DNA of 64,000 nt from Macrosoma leucophasiata. Lineage: Eukaryota; Arthropoda; Insecta; Lepidoptera; Hedylidae. Below are positions 1 through 12,100 of this stretch, one piece after another. The translations under genes were made by a program, and so were the position numbers. The DNA lies in contig JAWQUS010000020.1 of assembly GCA_036365455.1 (NCBI GenBank), positions 8,281,001 to 8,345,000 of the forward strand, in the 5' to 3' direction. Under the pieces are notes generated by a model. It was not told the DNA's origin, made no database searches, and saw only the letters and a list, made by a program, of their open reading frames with translations. The first letter of the stretch is position 1. The number at the start of each line of letters is the position of its first letter.

Positions 1-454
1 TGACGAATCATCATTAACTTCAGTTGATAACGTTAATCAATTCCTTAAGCGGTTTTGAGATATTAATAAATACCTAATGGGTAAATAGTACTAAGTAGTC
101 ATTGATATCAAATTTCACTCTATGGCCAATTCGTTCAAGCATAGTAGATATTAAAAAAAAATACAGATTAAATCTCTAGGAGCAATACATTATTATACTT
201 AGAATAGACTATTCGGTATTTAAAAGTAAGATGTATGACCCGACTTTTAAAACCCGATTTTTTTTTAATTTCACAAAATTTTAACTACAAATTTTTTTTT
301 TAAATATCGAATGTTTTAATTTTTTATTCGAGTTTTTCGATCAACTTTCCGTATTATCTCCTAACTTCTACTTACTGGGGCTTCCAACGTGAGCTCAATA
401 GCATACAATAATGATTTTCAGATAAGTATATAAAAAATAAAATACGCTTACCCT
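1..454. other. AT-rich intergenic DNA
   Basis: Nothing recognisable. The stretch is AT-rich with T-runs near 255-310, and no open frame has coding character. Confidence 0.6.
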
Positions 455-620
455 CACTGCTCCACACTAGATATAAGTCTGTGTCGTGGGTGCCGTTGCA
501 CACACATAACACATATACAAACAACAAGACACGAAAGAAATATCTGTAGGCCATACAAATATTTGTCCCGGTGCAGCAACCAACCCGCAACCCTTCGAAT
601 AAAACGATCGTCTCACACCG
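455..620 (-). repeat. tRNA-derived SINE remnant (type C)
   Basis: Read on the minus strand, a tRNA-like head ('gggttgg' in the B-box position, then 'ccgggacaaatatttgt') is followed by 'ggcctacagatatt' and a TG-rich stretch. The same order is seen at 9025-9185 (minus) and 12475-12680 (plus). The copy is diverged and its A box is not clear. Confidence 0.5.
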
Positions 621-815
621 TACCTACCGCACCGTAAATACCTACATTAATTAAAAAAATCTAACTTAAACCTGATAAGTCACACACAATAATAATATCA
701 TCAGATAGGTACCAACGTAATGTACCAACAATTGGTGGCAATGGGACCCACGTGTAGGAACTTGTTTTTACAGCATTAAATCGACCTGAAATGAATAAAC
801 ATAACATTAAAAAAA

Positions 816-1000
816 ATGCCTCAGTAGCCCAGTGGTACCAGGCCACTACTACTACGTTGGGGTCCTGGGTTCGATTCCCGAGTCGGGGGTTATCAGAGAT
901 AACGGTGTAATGTCGTTCTATGGGGTTTTTCCATTTTCTGGATGTTTCGCAGTACCTCGGAGTTTGGTCATATGCCCATCCCGCGCCCGTATCGCTTAAC
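816..1000 (+). repeat. tRNA-derived SINE (type B), 5' part
   Basis: The head has a good RNA polymerase III A box (TAGCCCAGTGG, 825-835) and a perfect B box (GGTTCGATTCC, 868-878). It is followed by the type B body ('tatcagagataa', 'cagtacctcggagtttggt') shared with 21257-21530, 29651-29971, 30735-30920, 54715-54830 and 59249-59440. A cloverleaf cannot be closed, so it is a SINE and not a tRNA gene. The 3' tail is missing; after about 1000 the sequence diverges. Confidence 0.7.
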
Positions 1001-1169
1001 CGAGTAGATCGCTTCCGATCTACACCAGCCGCGAGGCCATGCGCGCTTCATTTTTTTTCTACTCGAAGATAGTTCTACCACTAAGCGTAGACAGTCAACC
1101 AATGGCGGTAAAACCATTTCTGATGAAACTACCGCCACTGGTGGCATGATTATGGCATATGCACTTTAT

Positions 1170-1229
1170 GGGCTTTGGTCCAGCAGTGGACTTCTTACGG
1201 CTGGTATGATGATGATGATGATGATGACT
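1170..1229 (+). repeat. RTE-like retroelement 3' end with GAT-repeat tail
   Basis: The motif 'ggtccagcagtggac' is followed closely by about seven GAT/ATG units (1206-1227). This is the usual 3' terminus of a very common lepidopteran RTE-type non-LTR retroelement, and the same end in reverse orientation lies at 20648-20960. Only the last ~60 bp is present, as expected for severe 5' truncation. Confidence 0.55.
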
Positions 1230-2510
1230 TATATTTGCAATCACAAAGATAAAAATAATACAACGAACGAATGTTTGACCGGCAGCGAAATAAAATGTTT
1301 GTTGATGGAAATCATTCATTAATCAATTATTAAAATTTGCATCAGTGCATCCTATCATACCTATTCTTATTGTGATCTACCTACTACGTCAGCACGAGGA
1401 ATTTTATTTTTGTGATGCCACGATGATACTAGGCCCCTTTTCAATATTACATCAAGTACGATAACAGTGCCATCTGTACATTTATAGGCTTACCAGAAAA
1501 GTGGATAGATAGACTTGCAACAAAGTACACTTTGAATAAATTTTCATTTATTTGCTACTCCGTAATAGATGGCAGTAATATATTTTTAGCTAGTGGTTAC
1601 TAGATGGCGTTAACTCTGTTATCACATGACATCTAATAGAACATAATAATTATTATTGTTTAAAATACATACCTTATGTTTATGAAATTTTACTGAATAC
1701 GTAATGTAGTTATTTATTCATTATAAATTAGTTACAAGTATAAATATCAAATTTCATCACTGTTCTAACCAAAAGATGTCAAAGAAGGACGGATCACTGT
1801 AAAAGAGCGGTATGGTTGTACTTAAAATTGACAAGAATTAATATTTCGACCGTACAGCGATTGCATCCTTATTTAATGTTTTATAATTTTAACCATAAAA
1901 TATTATAGTACCTTGTGAAAACATTTAAATTGTGTACTGTTTTTAGCGCCATCTAGCGGTGAGAAGTAAGTATTGCTGCTTATTGTATCTCTACATCAAA
2001 AATGTTATCAACTCTAGGTAGGATTCCAAATGCCTCTACGGTTCTAGGTTCAATCACGCTAGGATTAAAGGCCAGTGGGTCAAACTTTTCGTTCACCTCA
2101 AACACTAAAAATAAAAATATCACCTAAAAATTGCTGCGCTCTGCAGATTTCGCATCCATTATAATATATGATTGAGGTGAGATAAATACACGCCACGTGT
2201 TTCATTAGCTTCACTATCCACCGTGTCTAATAATAAACGCTATGATATTAATATGAACAGATATCCTAACAACAAATCGCATTTTTTTATTAATCCACAC
2301 TTTAGGTAGTAAGTACACTATGTTGATAAATAGAAAGTAATGTGACTGTGAACTCTATCAACCTACACTCGCCGAATTCATGGCCGGCTCGGGATAAACA
2401 AAATCAGTGCCAAGAGCCAAGTTTTGCAGTAACCACATGCACTGACGTCACAACATCTACCTATGTATTTATTTAAGACATGTACCATGTAATGTTTCCA
2501 CTACAATCAC
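1230..2510. other. AT-rich intergenic DNA
   Basis: No gene or clear repeat seen. Short 'atagatggc'/'gccatctagcgg' motifs recur (about 1568, 1602 and 1950), a microsequence common in lepidopteran repeats. I could not define an element around them. Confidence 0.5.
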
Positions 2511-2518
2511 TTACAAGT

Positions 2519-2686
2519 TTTTTTTTTTTTTTTTAATCTTTATTGCTATAAAAGAGGGTTTGGTCAACAATGACTATGCCACCCCCATAGTTACATTCAT
2601 ATTCTTAATTTCTACGCTTAAAAACTAACTGCACTAACTTGTACAGCATTCTTGCCTCCTTTGATTGAGGATGGGCTAAAATACTG
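2519..2686 (-). mobile_element. Retroposed 3' end with poly(A) and target-site duplication
   Basis: On the minus strand the segment ends in a poly(A) tract of about 17 (T-run 2518-2534), with AATAAA a few bases upstream. It is bounded by the direct repeat TTACAAGT at 2511-2518 and 2687-2694. Poly(A), a polyadenylation signal and an 8-bp duplication together are the signature of target-primed retroposition. The 168-bp body has no open frame. It is either the 5'-truncated 3' UTR of a non-LTR element or a processed pseudogene fragment, and the source is not identified. Confidence 0.7.
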
Positions 2687-2694
2687 TTACAAGT

Positions 2695-5600
2695 ACACAA
2701 GTGTTAAAAAATATCTGTATCTAAAAATACTAAATGAGGTGTATCTTGGGATATTTTAAGTTACCGAAATTCTTCTTTAAACATATGTTTAAATGATTGA
2801 TTCAACGATCATTTTGCAAGTATATAAAGTAACTAGTATTCACTTCTAATCAAAATTTTAGTTAATACTTTAAAATTGTTTGAATATACATGTCTCTAAC
2901 AATTTGCTATTGTTATTTTAGTATCTATTAACAACGATTTAAAGTCAATAACTATCTAAACAAAAAATAGAATCACAAAAGAAACAGTAGGTACGTAGAT
3001 ACCTGGTTCTTAATATGAAGATATCCCAATACAAATAGGTATTTATAGTAAGTGTAGGAATTAACTGTAGGCGCAATTGGACGTTCAAATTCCAATTTCA
3101 ATAATTTGTCAATATACCTAAGAAGCTACATCAGGTGCGGAGAAAAACGAATATAAATCTAATTATATGTATAACGAACATAATTGGACTTTGAACCAAG
3201 AATTAGGTTTCCTAATAAACATCTAGTGGCATCACAATGCTCACGTGTCTCTCCAACTCACTAATGGCCACGTCACCAATGTTTACTGCTGTCAAGTATG
3301 TGATAGACATGTCGTGATATAATGGGCACCTACAAAATATTCGCAACAGAGATTCCGGCCGGATAATTTTAAATCGGACCGTCGCGACGTCGCCCGTGAC
3401 GCGATATGCCAATGTCACCACTGCTTACGGATCGCCTGTACCAATTGAAACGTTGTACAAAATAGGCAACTATACTTTACATTGTTTTAATTTATATTTG
3501 ACCAATATATTAAGACTAAAAAGGTATACCTCTACATTTTTATAGACACGTGGTACCTATCTCCTAATATCTTAATGGTGACAGCTGTAGCTATCACATC
3601 AACTGATGAGAACTGATAAGTCTCCAGTGGTACCACCGCATTACCTGATATATTTGCCGGTGAATAATTGTATTTAGGGCCATCAGTAAAATTAAATAAA
3701 TTCTAATACATACCTACATACGGTACAGAAGAATAACCTCCTCTTTAAGATACCTATCTCTATTTTTCATCTACCTAAATGTAGGTATTTAACAAAGGAA
3801 GCCTCTAGACAGAAATAACAGGCTGATTTATTATCTAAGTTACAAAAGAATTGCCTTACCATCAGTGTGAATTGTGTGCTTGTATGCTACTTATTAAAGT
3901 AAACAAAAATATTACAGTAACAACGTTAACTTATTTTCTTCCATTAGAAAAGTATAACTCTATGTAGAATCTATGGTGTTAAAGTAATATTTATCATATC
4001 TATTATTTAAATAAATGTAAGAGGTACATATTTAAATACAAAATATTTTTTTTAATTTGATTGAGTTCAATAAACCTGTAGACAAAAATAGATAAAAACA
4101 GAACTATAAAGTAAAATATTAATATCTATCAGATATTTGGCAACTTTACTAAATGTAGAGTTATTAATACCTCTGTCAAGTTGTCTACACCTAAGCAATT
4201 AATACCTACGAAGCACCTAAACATTGTAAACATAAATAATGAAATAAAATGTTAATATCTACCTACTCAGTATTTTAACATTTATAATATACCAATACAC
4301 TTCATATTAAACAAAAAAAAATTGTATTTTAAGCCCCTCGAAATATATGAACTAAATATATCAATATCAATTTTAATGTTATTATTACTAGTTAAGTAAC
4401 TGCTGCTCATTGTAGTTTTATAAATTTCAACTTAATACACTAGATGGCGTTATTTTGACTCCGCCAAGAACAATTGCAAGCAGACTTATCGTTTATAAAC
4501 ATCGCCAAAAATATTTATTCCATTCTTTCTTGTAACCAGTTCTTTTCTGTAACCATTCCACTTATAAGTCTTTTGTTTGCCATCTCAATAGAGGTATCAA
4601 ATATTCTAGAATACGTTCATAAGTTAATTGTGCTCAATTGGTCCAACGCAAACGTAATGTGGAGTCTTTTCTCCTAATAATTTCAGGGCACTTGGTAACT
4701 ATCTCCTTCATAATAATATCATAGCATCAAATTACTTTAAATGTAAAATAATGCGTTGCACTTTTTACATTTATGAAGCATGTAAGTAACAAAAAAAATC
4801 CGAGAAATGTAACGTATTGAATATCTCTACTTTCATTTAGAGACATGTACCTACACCGAATAAAGGATTAATATCATCGATGATCTACCTAATACCTATA
4901 ATATATAAGTAAACCATAATCAATCATATTTTTTCATATCTGACATAGGTACATGTAGCAAGACATGCCCACTAAACCCGGGGAAGAGTAAATTGCACGT
5001 GTATCAATAGAAAATAATATTTTCACATTATTCGTGTTAAGTTAATGAGAGCAGCAATGCAATGACAATAACTGTGTTTATTTATATTCAATGTTTATCT
5101 GCATTATCAGTCGTTAACCTTCCCAGCACGTGGTCGTAGTATAGTATTTTGTTAAGTTTGAAGCTGTAGCTCTGCGTCGAGAAAACAAAATTTACTCCAT
5201 TCAAGCTCTAGAGAAAGACAGCTAACAAAAATCATTTGGCCGATGACGGAGAAGTATACATAGCACAGAGCTATTCGTAAAATAGAACGTTAAGTTGGCC
5301 GGGGTAAAAGAGAAAGGCATATCTGTTGCTGTGTAAGTGGAAGCAGCGTAGAATGGTCAGGTCAGAGCGCCTGCGTCGATTACGAGGGATAAAGAAGCAA
5401 TTACGCGGCGACTCTGTTGTTAGAGCAGTATAGAGTGAGGTTACATGTCTAAGCATGGAAATTTCCACTGCCGACAATGAAACATGAAGACTGGGGATGT
5501 AGCGATGGAATGTGTCGATGGAATATTTTAACATTTTTTTAAGTTCTTAGGTCATTGTTTACTTTCACAAAAAGCCACTCGATCCGTTTTGTGACTATAA

Positions 5601-6530
5601 TGATGGCTTGCGATAACATGATGTTAATTTTAGTTGTACTTTAATGTAAAAAAAATAATATTATTATAATAAACATTTGCAAGTATACACCTCTGTTTAG
5701 AACTCTACCGCCTGTAGAATTTGGTTGTAGAGTTCGAAGGAATAATACCGTTTCTATTATCTAAATAATATGGCGCTAAGAAGGACAGAGTAAGCACCTA
5801 TGTATTCATTTATTTAAGAGCCTAGGTAGGTACGTTTATTAAGGGTAAAGGCCTACCTACCTATTAAGTTTTCACACCAAAACCTCTATACCGATTTTGA
5901 TGAAATTGAATACAGAAATAATTTGAATTTTGAAGAATGTGGCTTCTTTTTGTATCATTACAACGTAAGCGAAGACGAAGCCAAGGGAACCAGTGAGTAG
6001 AGTATTACTTTATGTATTTTCTTCTATTTACCACTTTGTCTCAGAAGCACGCAAGCCATTTTTCATCAAAATGCATTGCATCCTTCCATATTATTAAGTA
6101 CTTACTTAATAAAAGAAAAAAGTTCTTACAATAAAATAATAGATTCTTAATAAAGATTTGATTAGTATTTAATAAATTTTAATTTATTTTGAATAAATGT
6201 AGCAAAGACAAACTGCAACAGAAACTAAATAGGTACCAACTATAAGGTAAATTCTTCAAAAAGATTAAATAAAATGAAATTACCGATATCGACATTCAAA
6301 TGACCTCGAATGCCCATCACTTGGAGACAGCCCTCGATCGGCGTTCGGTCGTCGTCAACTTGCAAGCGTGAAGCTTGCATAATTGCTCTTAACGGTCACA
6401 GTATCACAGTACAGTGTTTTGTATTGAAAAGGCACCTTATCTATGAAAAAAGATATGAACCACATTCTTACACCATTATTACACTAGTTATGATATCTTT
6501 TTATGTACACGTGGTGTTCGAAATTAGATT
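2695..6530. other. Long AT-rich intergenic stretch
   Basis: No gene identified. The frames at 3212-3421, 4474-4677, 5271-5534 and 6310-6534 lack recognisable motifs and look like chance frames. A degenerate sequence near 5860-6000 ('taccgattttgatgaaat' ... 'gaagacgaagcc') recalls the decayed 3' half of lepidopteran Helitrons but lacks the terminal CTAG. Confidence 0.45.
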
Positions 6531-6534
6531 TTTT

Positions 6535-6752
6535 ACAGATGGTAGAGCTGACGTGGCACAGATCAAGGATACCACCATCACCGAATTACCTACCTTTTAT
6601 GCCTCTGCGCCGGAAATTACAGGGCCGTACATTACCACCTGACTGTAACACGACAGTGTTGAACACTATCATTTAGCGGCAAGTACCTATATTAGGTAAT
6701 GTGGTGGTGCCTACTGCCTACGCCCGCGAGCTCCGTCACTAGAGCTCTACCA
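6535..6752. repeat. Family A repeat, two partial copies head to head
   Basis: A plus-strand start of the family ('cagatggtagagct', 6538-6598) abuts a minus-strand partial copy (6598-6752, 'gcctctgcgccggaaattacagg' through 'gagctctacca'). Family A is the most abundant dispersed repeat here, about 320 bp with an A-rich 3' end. The plus-strand consensus starts near 'ttttactgatggtagag' and ends near 'gtttgccactttcattacat'. Confidence 0.6.
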
Positions 6753-6759
6753 TAAGTAA

Positions 6760-8380
6760 GCATTAATAAAGCAAACTGCAATTCTAACAATAAGTCACAG
6801 GTAATAATCCTAGCAACAGACAATACATAGTTATTTTACTTAAAAGTAATAAAAGACTACAAGGCCTCACATTTTACAGCATTTGTTACAATTGTTATGA
6901 TAAGACTTCTTTTTAAAATACCTACTGACTTAGCACGTGGTTTTAAAACAAAACTACTGAGACTATTTCAGCTTTTACTCTATTATTTAGCTACACTTAA
7001 CTAAGAAACCTATTTTTAATAATAATAGGTTACATCATAATACTTATTGTAAACAAAATATAGGAATGGACTATCCATTTGATGGGTACCTATTTAAGTT
7101 ATGCTCGTGTCTGGAAGTGTTGATACATTTTACTTGCCATTCAAATTAACTTTCTTTTCTTTTTTTAAGATCATTATTTTTTTATCAAAATCTTTTTCAA
7201 ACTAATTTTCATATAGGTACTTACCATCTTTAAGCTTACCAAAACTATATTACAGTAAATAATTAGAAGACTTGCGGGCAGATGTAGGTGCCTACCTACA
7301 CCTGTATTATCTATTACTTTGTCATGTTTTTACATTGACGCCTGTATTGATAATGTTTAAATGAGGTTTAAATATTCAAGGAAATTAAAATTGAAAATTA
7401 AACTCGCAGAAAAACCGATTAAGTATGTCACACACTGTACTACCACGTGTAATTCTACAATTCTAGCATAGGTCAGTTTTTCCGTGTGTACTTTATTGTA
7501 AACAATTAACAATATGATGCTCGCAGACGTCAGCATTTGTCACGTGGATATGCTTTCGGTAATATTTTCATAGAGTTCCCTTTTAAGATTGATATCCATT
7601 TTTCTTTTCATAGTGTTTCATAATAGTGCCAAAAAATAATGTCGGTTCCACAAAAAGAGAGATCTTTTGGCACCTACACTCTACAGCATAGCACATGCCA
7701 CATTTCTTTGAATAACAAAAACTTTTTAACCGAGATTACTGACAAGTTAAAAATGTAGAGTCGACTACGTACTTTATTTTTTATTTTTTTATTTTTTAGG
7801 TCGGGCTTTGTGTAGACGGCCTGTCTCGAGACGGCACTAGTCTACTTCACCGGGCAATCGGCGAGCGCAGAAGGCGCTCCAGCCTAAACAAAAAGTTAGC
7901 GCAACTGCCTAAGGGTGACCCATGCGGGTCCGTGCCTCGGCTTAGGACGTTGCGGAGAGACATATGAGACATATGCGATTATGGGCGGTGCAACTTTCGC
8001 TCTACTCCATTCGGTTGGTGATAGCCGGAATACTGCGTACTGTTACAACCACAGTATAAGTACATAAACACGTTCGTTTTCTTTAGACTGTGGTTACAAC
8101 TGTGTTACCTTTAAAATTAATTCAGTGTACCTATTACCTACTTACTATTTTGGTTTAATGCAGATGTTGTGATAGGCTTCAGTATTACTTACCAACATAA
8201 TAAACTGTATGCTTGTTGTCCATTTCATGACATAAAATTTGAGATTTTGACGATATTTAGGTATGTACGTGTCTGCCAAAACAAATGCCAATTTATTGAA
8301 TTTTATGTCATAGATTATAACATTATGAGAATTACAAGTGAAATATTGATTCGTTGATAACGTACAGCGATATGCGGATA
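6760..8380. other. AT-rich intergenic DNA with a GC-richer block
   Basis: No gene. At 7799-8060 a GC-richer block follows a T-rich run ('ttttttatttttttattttttagg') and could be the 3' end of a minus-strand retroelement. At 7615-7670 a diverged copy of the palindrome end sequence found at 8381-8961 is visible ('agtgccaaaaaataatgtcgg'). Confidence 0.45.
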
Positions 8381-8580
8381 AGCTCTTGAACAGTGGATTA
8401 ATCCAGAAAATACCGCGTCACTGTCACTAAAGTGATAATAAAAAAAATGATAATACCTATTACCTTTTCGTTAACTATTGCCTGTTTGCTATAAAACCTA
8501 TTTTATTAAATATCAATAAAGTCATTTACGTACGAAAAAACTCTCTTTTTGTGTAACCGGCATTATTTTATGGCACTATT

Positions 8581-8619
<39 letters not shown>

Positions 8620-8959
8620 CTTTATTGATATTTAATAAAATAGGTTTTATAGCAAACGGGCAATAGTTAACGAAAAGGTAATAGGTATTATCATTTTTTT
8701 TATTATCACTTTAGTGACAGTGACACATATATATATATGTATGACATATATATATATACACAAATAGTGCCATAAAATAATGCCGGTTACACAAAAAGAG
8801 AGTTTTTTCGTACGTAAATGACTTTATTGATATTTAATAAAATAGGTTTTATAGCAAACGGGCAATAGTTAACGAAAAGGTAATAGGTATTATCATTTTT
8901 TTATTATCACTTTAGTGACAGTGACGCGGTATTTTCTGGATTAATCCACTGTTCAAGAG

Positions 8960-8961
<2 letters not shown>
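8381..8961. repeat. Nested inverted repeat with three copies of one unit
   Basis: The left arm (about 8381-8590) and the right arm (about 8752-8961) are near-perfect reverse complements, both bounded by 'agctcttgaac' and its complement. Between them, 8617-8724 is a further copy of ~107 bp in the right-arm orientation, so one unit occurs three times, once inverted. TA microsatellites lie at the centre and at the right edge. The near identity of the arms implies a recent origin. No coding capacity. Confidence 0.8.
8585..8617. repeat. (TA)n microsatellite
   Basis: About 16 uninterrupted TA units inside the palindrome, at the junction of the left arm and the inner copy. Confidence 0.95.

Positions 8962-9002
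<41 letters not shown>
8961..9002. repeat. (TA)n microsatellite
   Basis: About 21 uninterrupted TA units directly after the right palindrome arm. Confidence 0.95.
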
Positions 9003-9004
<2 letters not shown>

Positions 9005-9024
9005 AATATCTGCTAAATAATACG

Positions 9025-9185
9025 GCAAAAATATATCTGTGTAACGTGGATGCCGTTGTATACACACACACAACACCTACCTACATAACCCAGAGCCGTA
9101 ACAAATTTCTATACCTAAGACATACAAATATTAATCTCAGTCCAGAGATCGAACCCACAACCTTCGAATCAAGCGGACTAACCTT
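9025..9185 (-). repeat. tRNA-derived SINE (type C)
   Basis: On the minus strand, the B-box-like 'ggttcgatctc' is followed by 'aatatttgtatg' and, further on, 'caacggcatccacg', as in the copy at 455-620. It sits right behind the TA microsatellite. Confidence 0.5.
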
Positions 9186-9543
9186 ATCTTCAAGTTAGTT
9201 TATTTATGATATGATTTTTTTGTCGTATTATCTAGGTGTCAAAAATAAACTGCCTGCCTGCTGCACCGGAAAACAGAAGACGTAAATCTTTGATTACAAC
9301 ATTACACGTATAACATCGAGTGACAAAATTATAGGCATTCAACATCTTTAATTGCATTGTGCGTCACAAATGTGAAGTAGCTACTTATGCTATGAATGCC
9401 TATGAAACACGCGGTCGCGTCGTGTTTGGCGCGCGCACAATATGGTAAAATCAAGGTGATAATAATGAGGAAGTGATATTGGAATGGCTTATCAGTGATG
9501 ACAAAACAGTATTTGACGATTAATCATAGAAAATATTTAGTAA

Positions 9544-9576
9544 GGAAGAAAGAAAGAAAGAAAGAGAGAGAGAGAT
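9544..9576. repeat. GAAA/GA simple repeat
   Basis: A short GAAA run grades into a GA run. Confidence 0.9.
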
Positions 9577-9582
9577 AGATTT

Positions 9583-9808
9583 TCACTGGTGGTATAGTTC
9601 TAGTACCTCGAGGACGTAGGCGCATAATTGCATTACCTAATCTGACTGCAGCCTTGTGTAGTCGATGTGTCAGCACTATCGTGTCTCGGTTAGATGGTAA
9701 TGTATGGCTTCGTATTTTTTGTGTAGATGTCTATAAGGTGCAGTATTCAATAACCATCAATGTGAACAGCATGTTTTGCTTGCGACCATTACATAAAAAT
9801 AAAACAAT
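9583..9808 (+). repeat. Family A repeat, internally deleted
   Basis: Both ends of family A are present ('actggtggtatag' and 'gaccattacataaaa') and the middle is shortened. The motif 'gcagtattcaataaccatcaatgtgaac' matches the conserved 3' part. Confidence 0.65.
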
Positions 9809-9809
9809 A

Positions 9810-10377
9810 TATATTTATGTTTATTAAGCAGTCTACATTGAAATGTGAATAACTGCAGGCAGTTATTTATATTAGTCATTCAGATAACATGACAAAAATC
9901 TAGTAAGTATACGTAAGTATCTTGAAAGTATATTAATTATTTCATACGGGCCTGTATTACTTTTGACGGCACTTTTGTAATTGTAAATTGTAGAGCCGTA
10001 GAGTCATACCTAGTTGAACACAAGACTATTACAAACATAAAAAAATATCATTAATTAAATCCATTCACAAAATGCTGTGATTTAGTTTATCGGTATGAAA
10101 AAATAGTACTTACTTTTTTTTAATTTTCACGTTATTGATTTGAAACAAAAATTATACACTCATACAATATTCCTGTTCTACTTTAGGATTATGTTTACTT
10201 AAAAAATAAAAACACATTAATATTACCAAACGCTGAGGGTGCGATCGGGAATCTTCACTAAAATATGTAATGGAAAAGCCGCCGGTACGAAGCCGGGTAT
10301 CATATATGGGACTCTCCAACGCGGCCTGTTACCACATCGTAATCGAGACAGTTAAAAATAAATCTCTCACCAAATCA
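9810..10377. other. AT-rich intergenic DNA
   Basis: I see nothing recognisable here. Confidence 0.5.
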
Positions 10378-11055
10378 TGGCACCGACTTCAAACCTATTA
10401 GTAAATAGCACATACAAATAATAGGTAGTATATAATTAATTATTAATTATAGTATATAATTACAATTAAATCTTTATAATTTTTTACTTTTCAGTTTTGA
10501 AGTCGGTTTTTCTTAACGTAGTTATATTTATTTAATACTTTTTAGTTTATTGCTGCATTGTCAATTAGATTAATGTTCACATCTGTTAAATTTTGTAAAA
10601 TCTGAATTTAAATTGTTTAGGTGTGTCGATACAAAATTATTACACCACTATAAGAAATCAATGAAAAAATGTTATCCACGAAGGAGTAAATAAGCTGTGT
10701 TTTTTCGATGTCGTCGATGAGTAAATGTGTCATTGTCACTTGTTGTCATCTTGTTGTCATGCGCATTAGGACTATCTAGGACGTCAGTGGATTCAACGCA
10801 CTGTATGATAACTCGCCGTCTATTCCTATTCCTTTAGTCTGAGGTGAAAGTAAGTAAAAAAATGCTCATAAAATAAAAACTAATGGGTCTATCTGAATCA
10901 AATTTTTATGGGACCAATTCGAAACTATGCCGCATCAAACAACACAAGAATTACGTAAATCGGTCCAGAATTCTCTGCGAAATTCGCGTACATACATAAA
11001 AAAATATACCGGCCGAATTGAGAACCTTCTCGTTTTTTGAACTCGGTTAATAAAA
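10378..11055. repeat. Degenerate dispersed repeat with 'gaagtcggtt' ends
   Basis: 'accgacttcaaa' near 10382 and 'ttttgaagtcggttttt' near 10494 are inverted. A further block at 10850-11055 ends 'ccggccgaattgagaacc' ... 'gaactcggtta', a sequence very common in lepidopteran genomes. The class of the element cannot be decided from this copy. Confidence 0.4.
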
Positions 11056-11654
11056 TAGAACCATTTCATAATCGTCCACCTATTCTATAAGGATAATTAA
11101 TTATTTATGAGATTATTTTTTTTTAAATAATATGGCCTTTAACAAATTAAAAAAAAACTGAAATACAAGACAATCGACATTTTATTTTGTTGGTTGTCTA
11201 ATATTTCTTTTTTAATAATTTTTTTATACAGTAAAATTAAATTGCTGTTATTACTATTTTACTCAGAATTTTTACATGTGTTCTCAGCTATAAAGTAGAA
11301 AATATAAATCCAGCCGTTTTCGATTTTGGAGAGGCTATCATCAATAGATTTTTATACAGTACTATCCATACATATTCCAATTCAATTGAAAAATTGCTTA
11401 AACTTTGTTTCATTTGTTAATATAACAGCGCATTAGAAGGAACGGGACAAAGCATTAAACGATTCAGCTTAGGTTCACAATAAAAGGCCATAGCACGGCA
11501 TCAGTCGGTGGGTATGCGAAAACCATTTTAATCAATTGACCTTGATAATACAATTTGTGGATTTTTTTGTACTAGTGAGTGCAGTGCTTCCGTCAAACCA
11601 CTAATCGAATGTTAGTACCAAAGACTAGTCAATTTCTTCTTAATCATTAATAGG
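11056..11654. other. AT-rich intergenic DNA
   Basis: No gene or element recognised. Confidence 0.5.
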
Positions 11655-11856
11655 TAGTAGAGCTCCAGTCAAGTAAGTCTAGAGATAGGGACCTCCCAGG
11701 CATAGAGGCAACACATTTAAGGCCGAGAGTAGCACATCTTCCTAGAGCCTCTACTTCTTCTGCTTTTTATATACTTGCTATTGATTAGAAATTTCGTTTG
11801 CTCTCATCATATGAAGGAAATGTCTTCTCGAGGTGAAATTATGAAGAGGTAGCTAA
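11655..11856 (+). repeat. Repeat D, copy 1
   Basis: It starts 'tagtagagctccagt' and ends near 'gaagaggtagctaaa'. A second copy in the same orientation starts at 12101. Shared marks are 'gggacctcc'/'tagacctcc', 'ctcatcat.tgaaggaaatg' and 'ttctcgaggt'. No coding frame. Confidence 0.6.
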
Positions 11857-12100
11857 ATTTTACTGATGGTAGAGTTTCAGTGTAGGAGCTCTGATGGTAG
11901 TGTTCAGCACTACCATGTTCTGGTAAGATAATAATGTATGGCCCAGTAATGACTATCACAGATACCTAACAACTTAGGTCTCAGGGGTGGCACCGCATCC
12001 GCATTTTGACCTCTGGTTTTTGCATGGATATATATCCCTATAGGCTGCAGTCATCACTTAACATCCATATGAACTGCATTTTCATTACGTTAAAAAAATT
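11857..12100 (+). repeat. Family A repeat between two copies of repeat D
   Basis: It begins 'ttttactgatggtagag', ends in an A-run near 12098, and carries the conserved 'ggctgcagtcatcacttaacatc'. The ~90 bp segment after the start is missing. Confidence 0.65.

Noticed and set aside
825..878. tRNA gene (A and B boxes present)
   Set aside because: No acceptor-stem pairing and no cloverleaf; the same head occurs in several SINE copies (59261-59304, 29900-29971).
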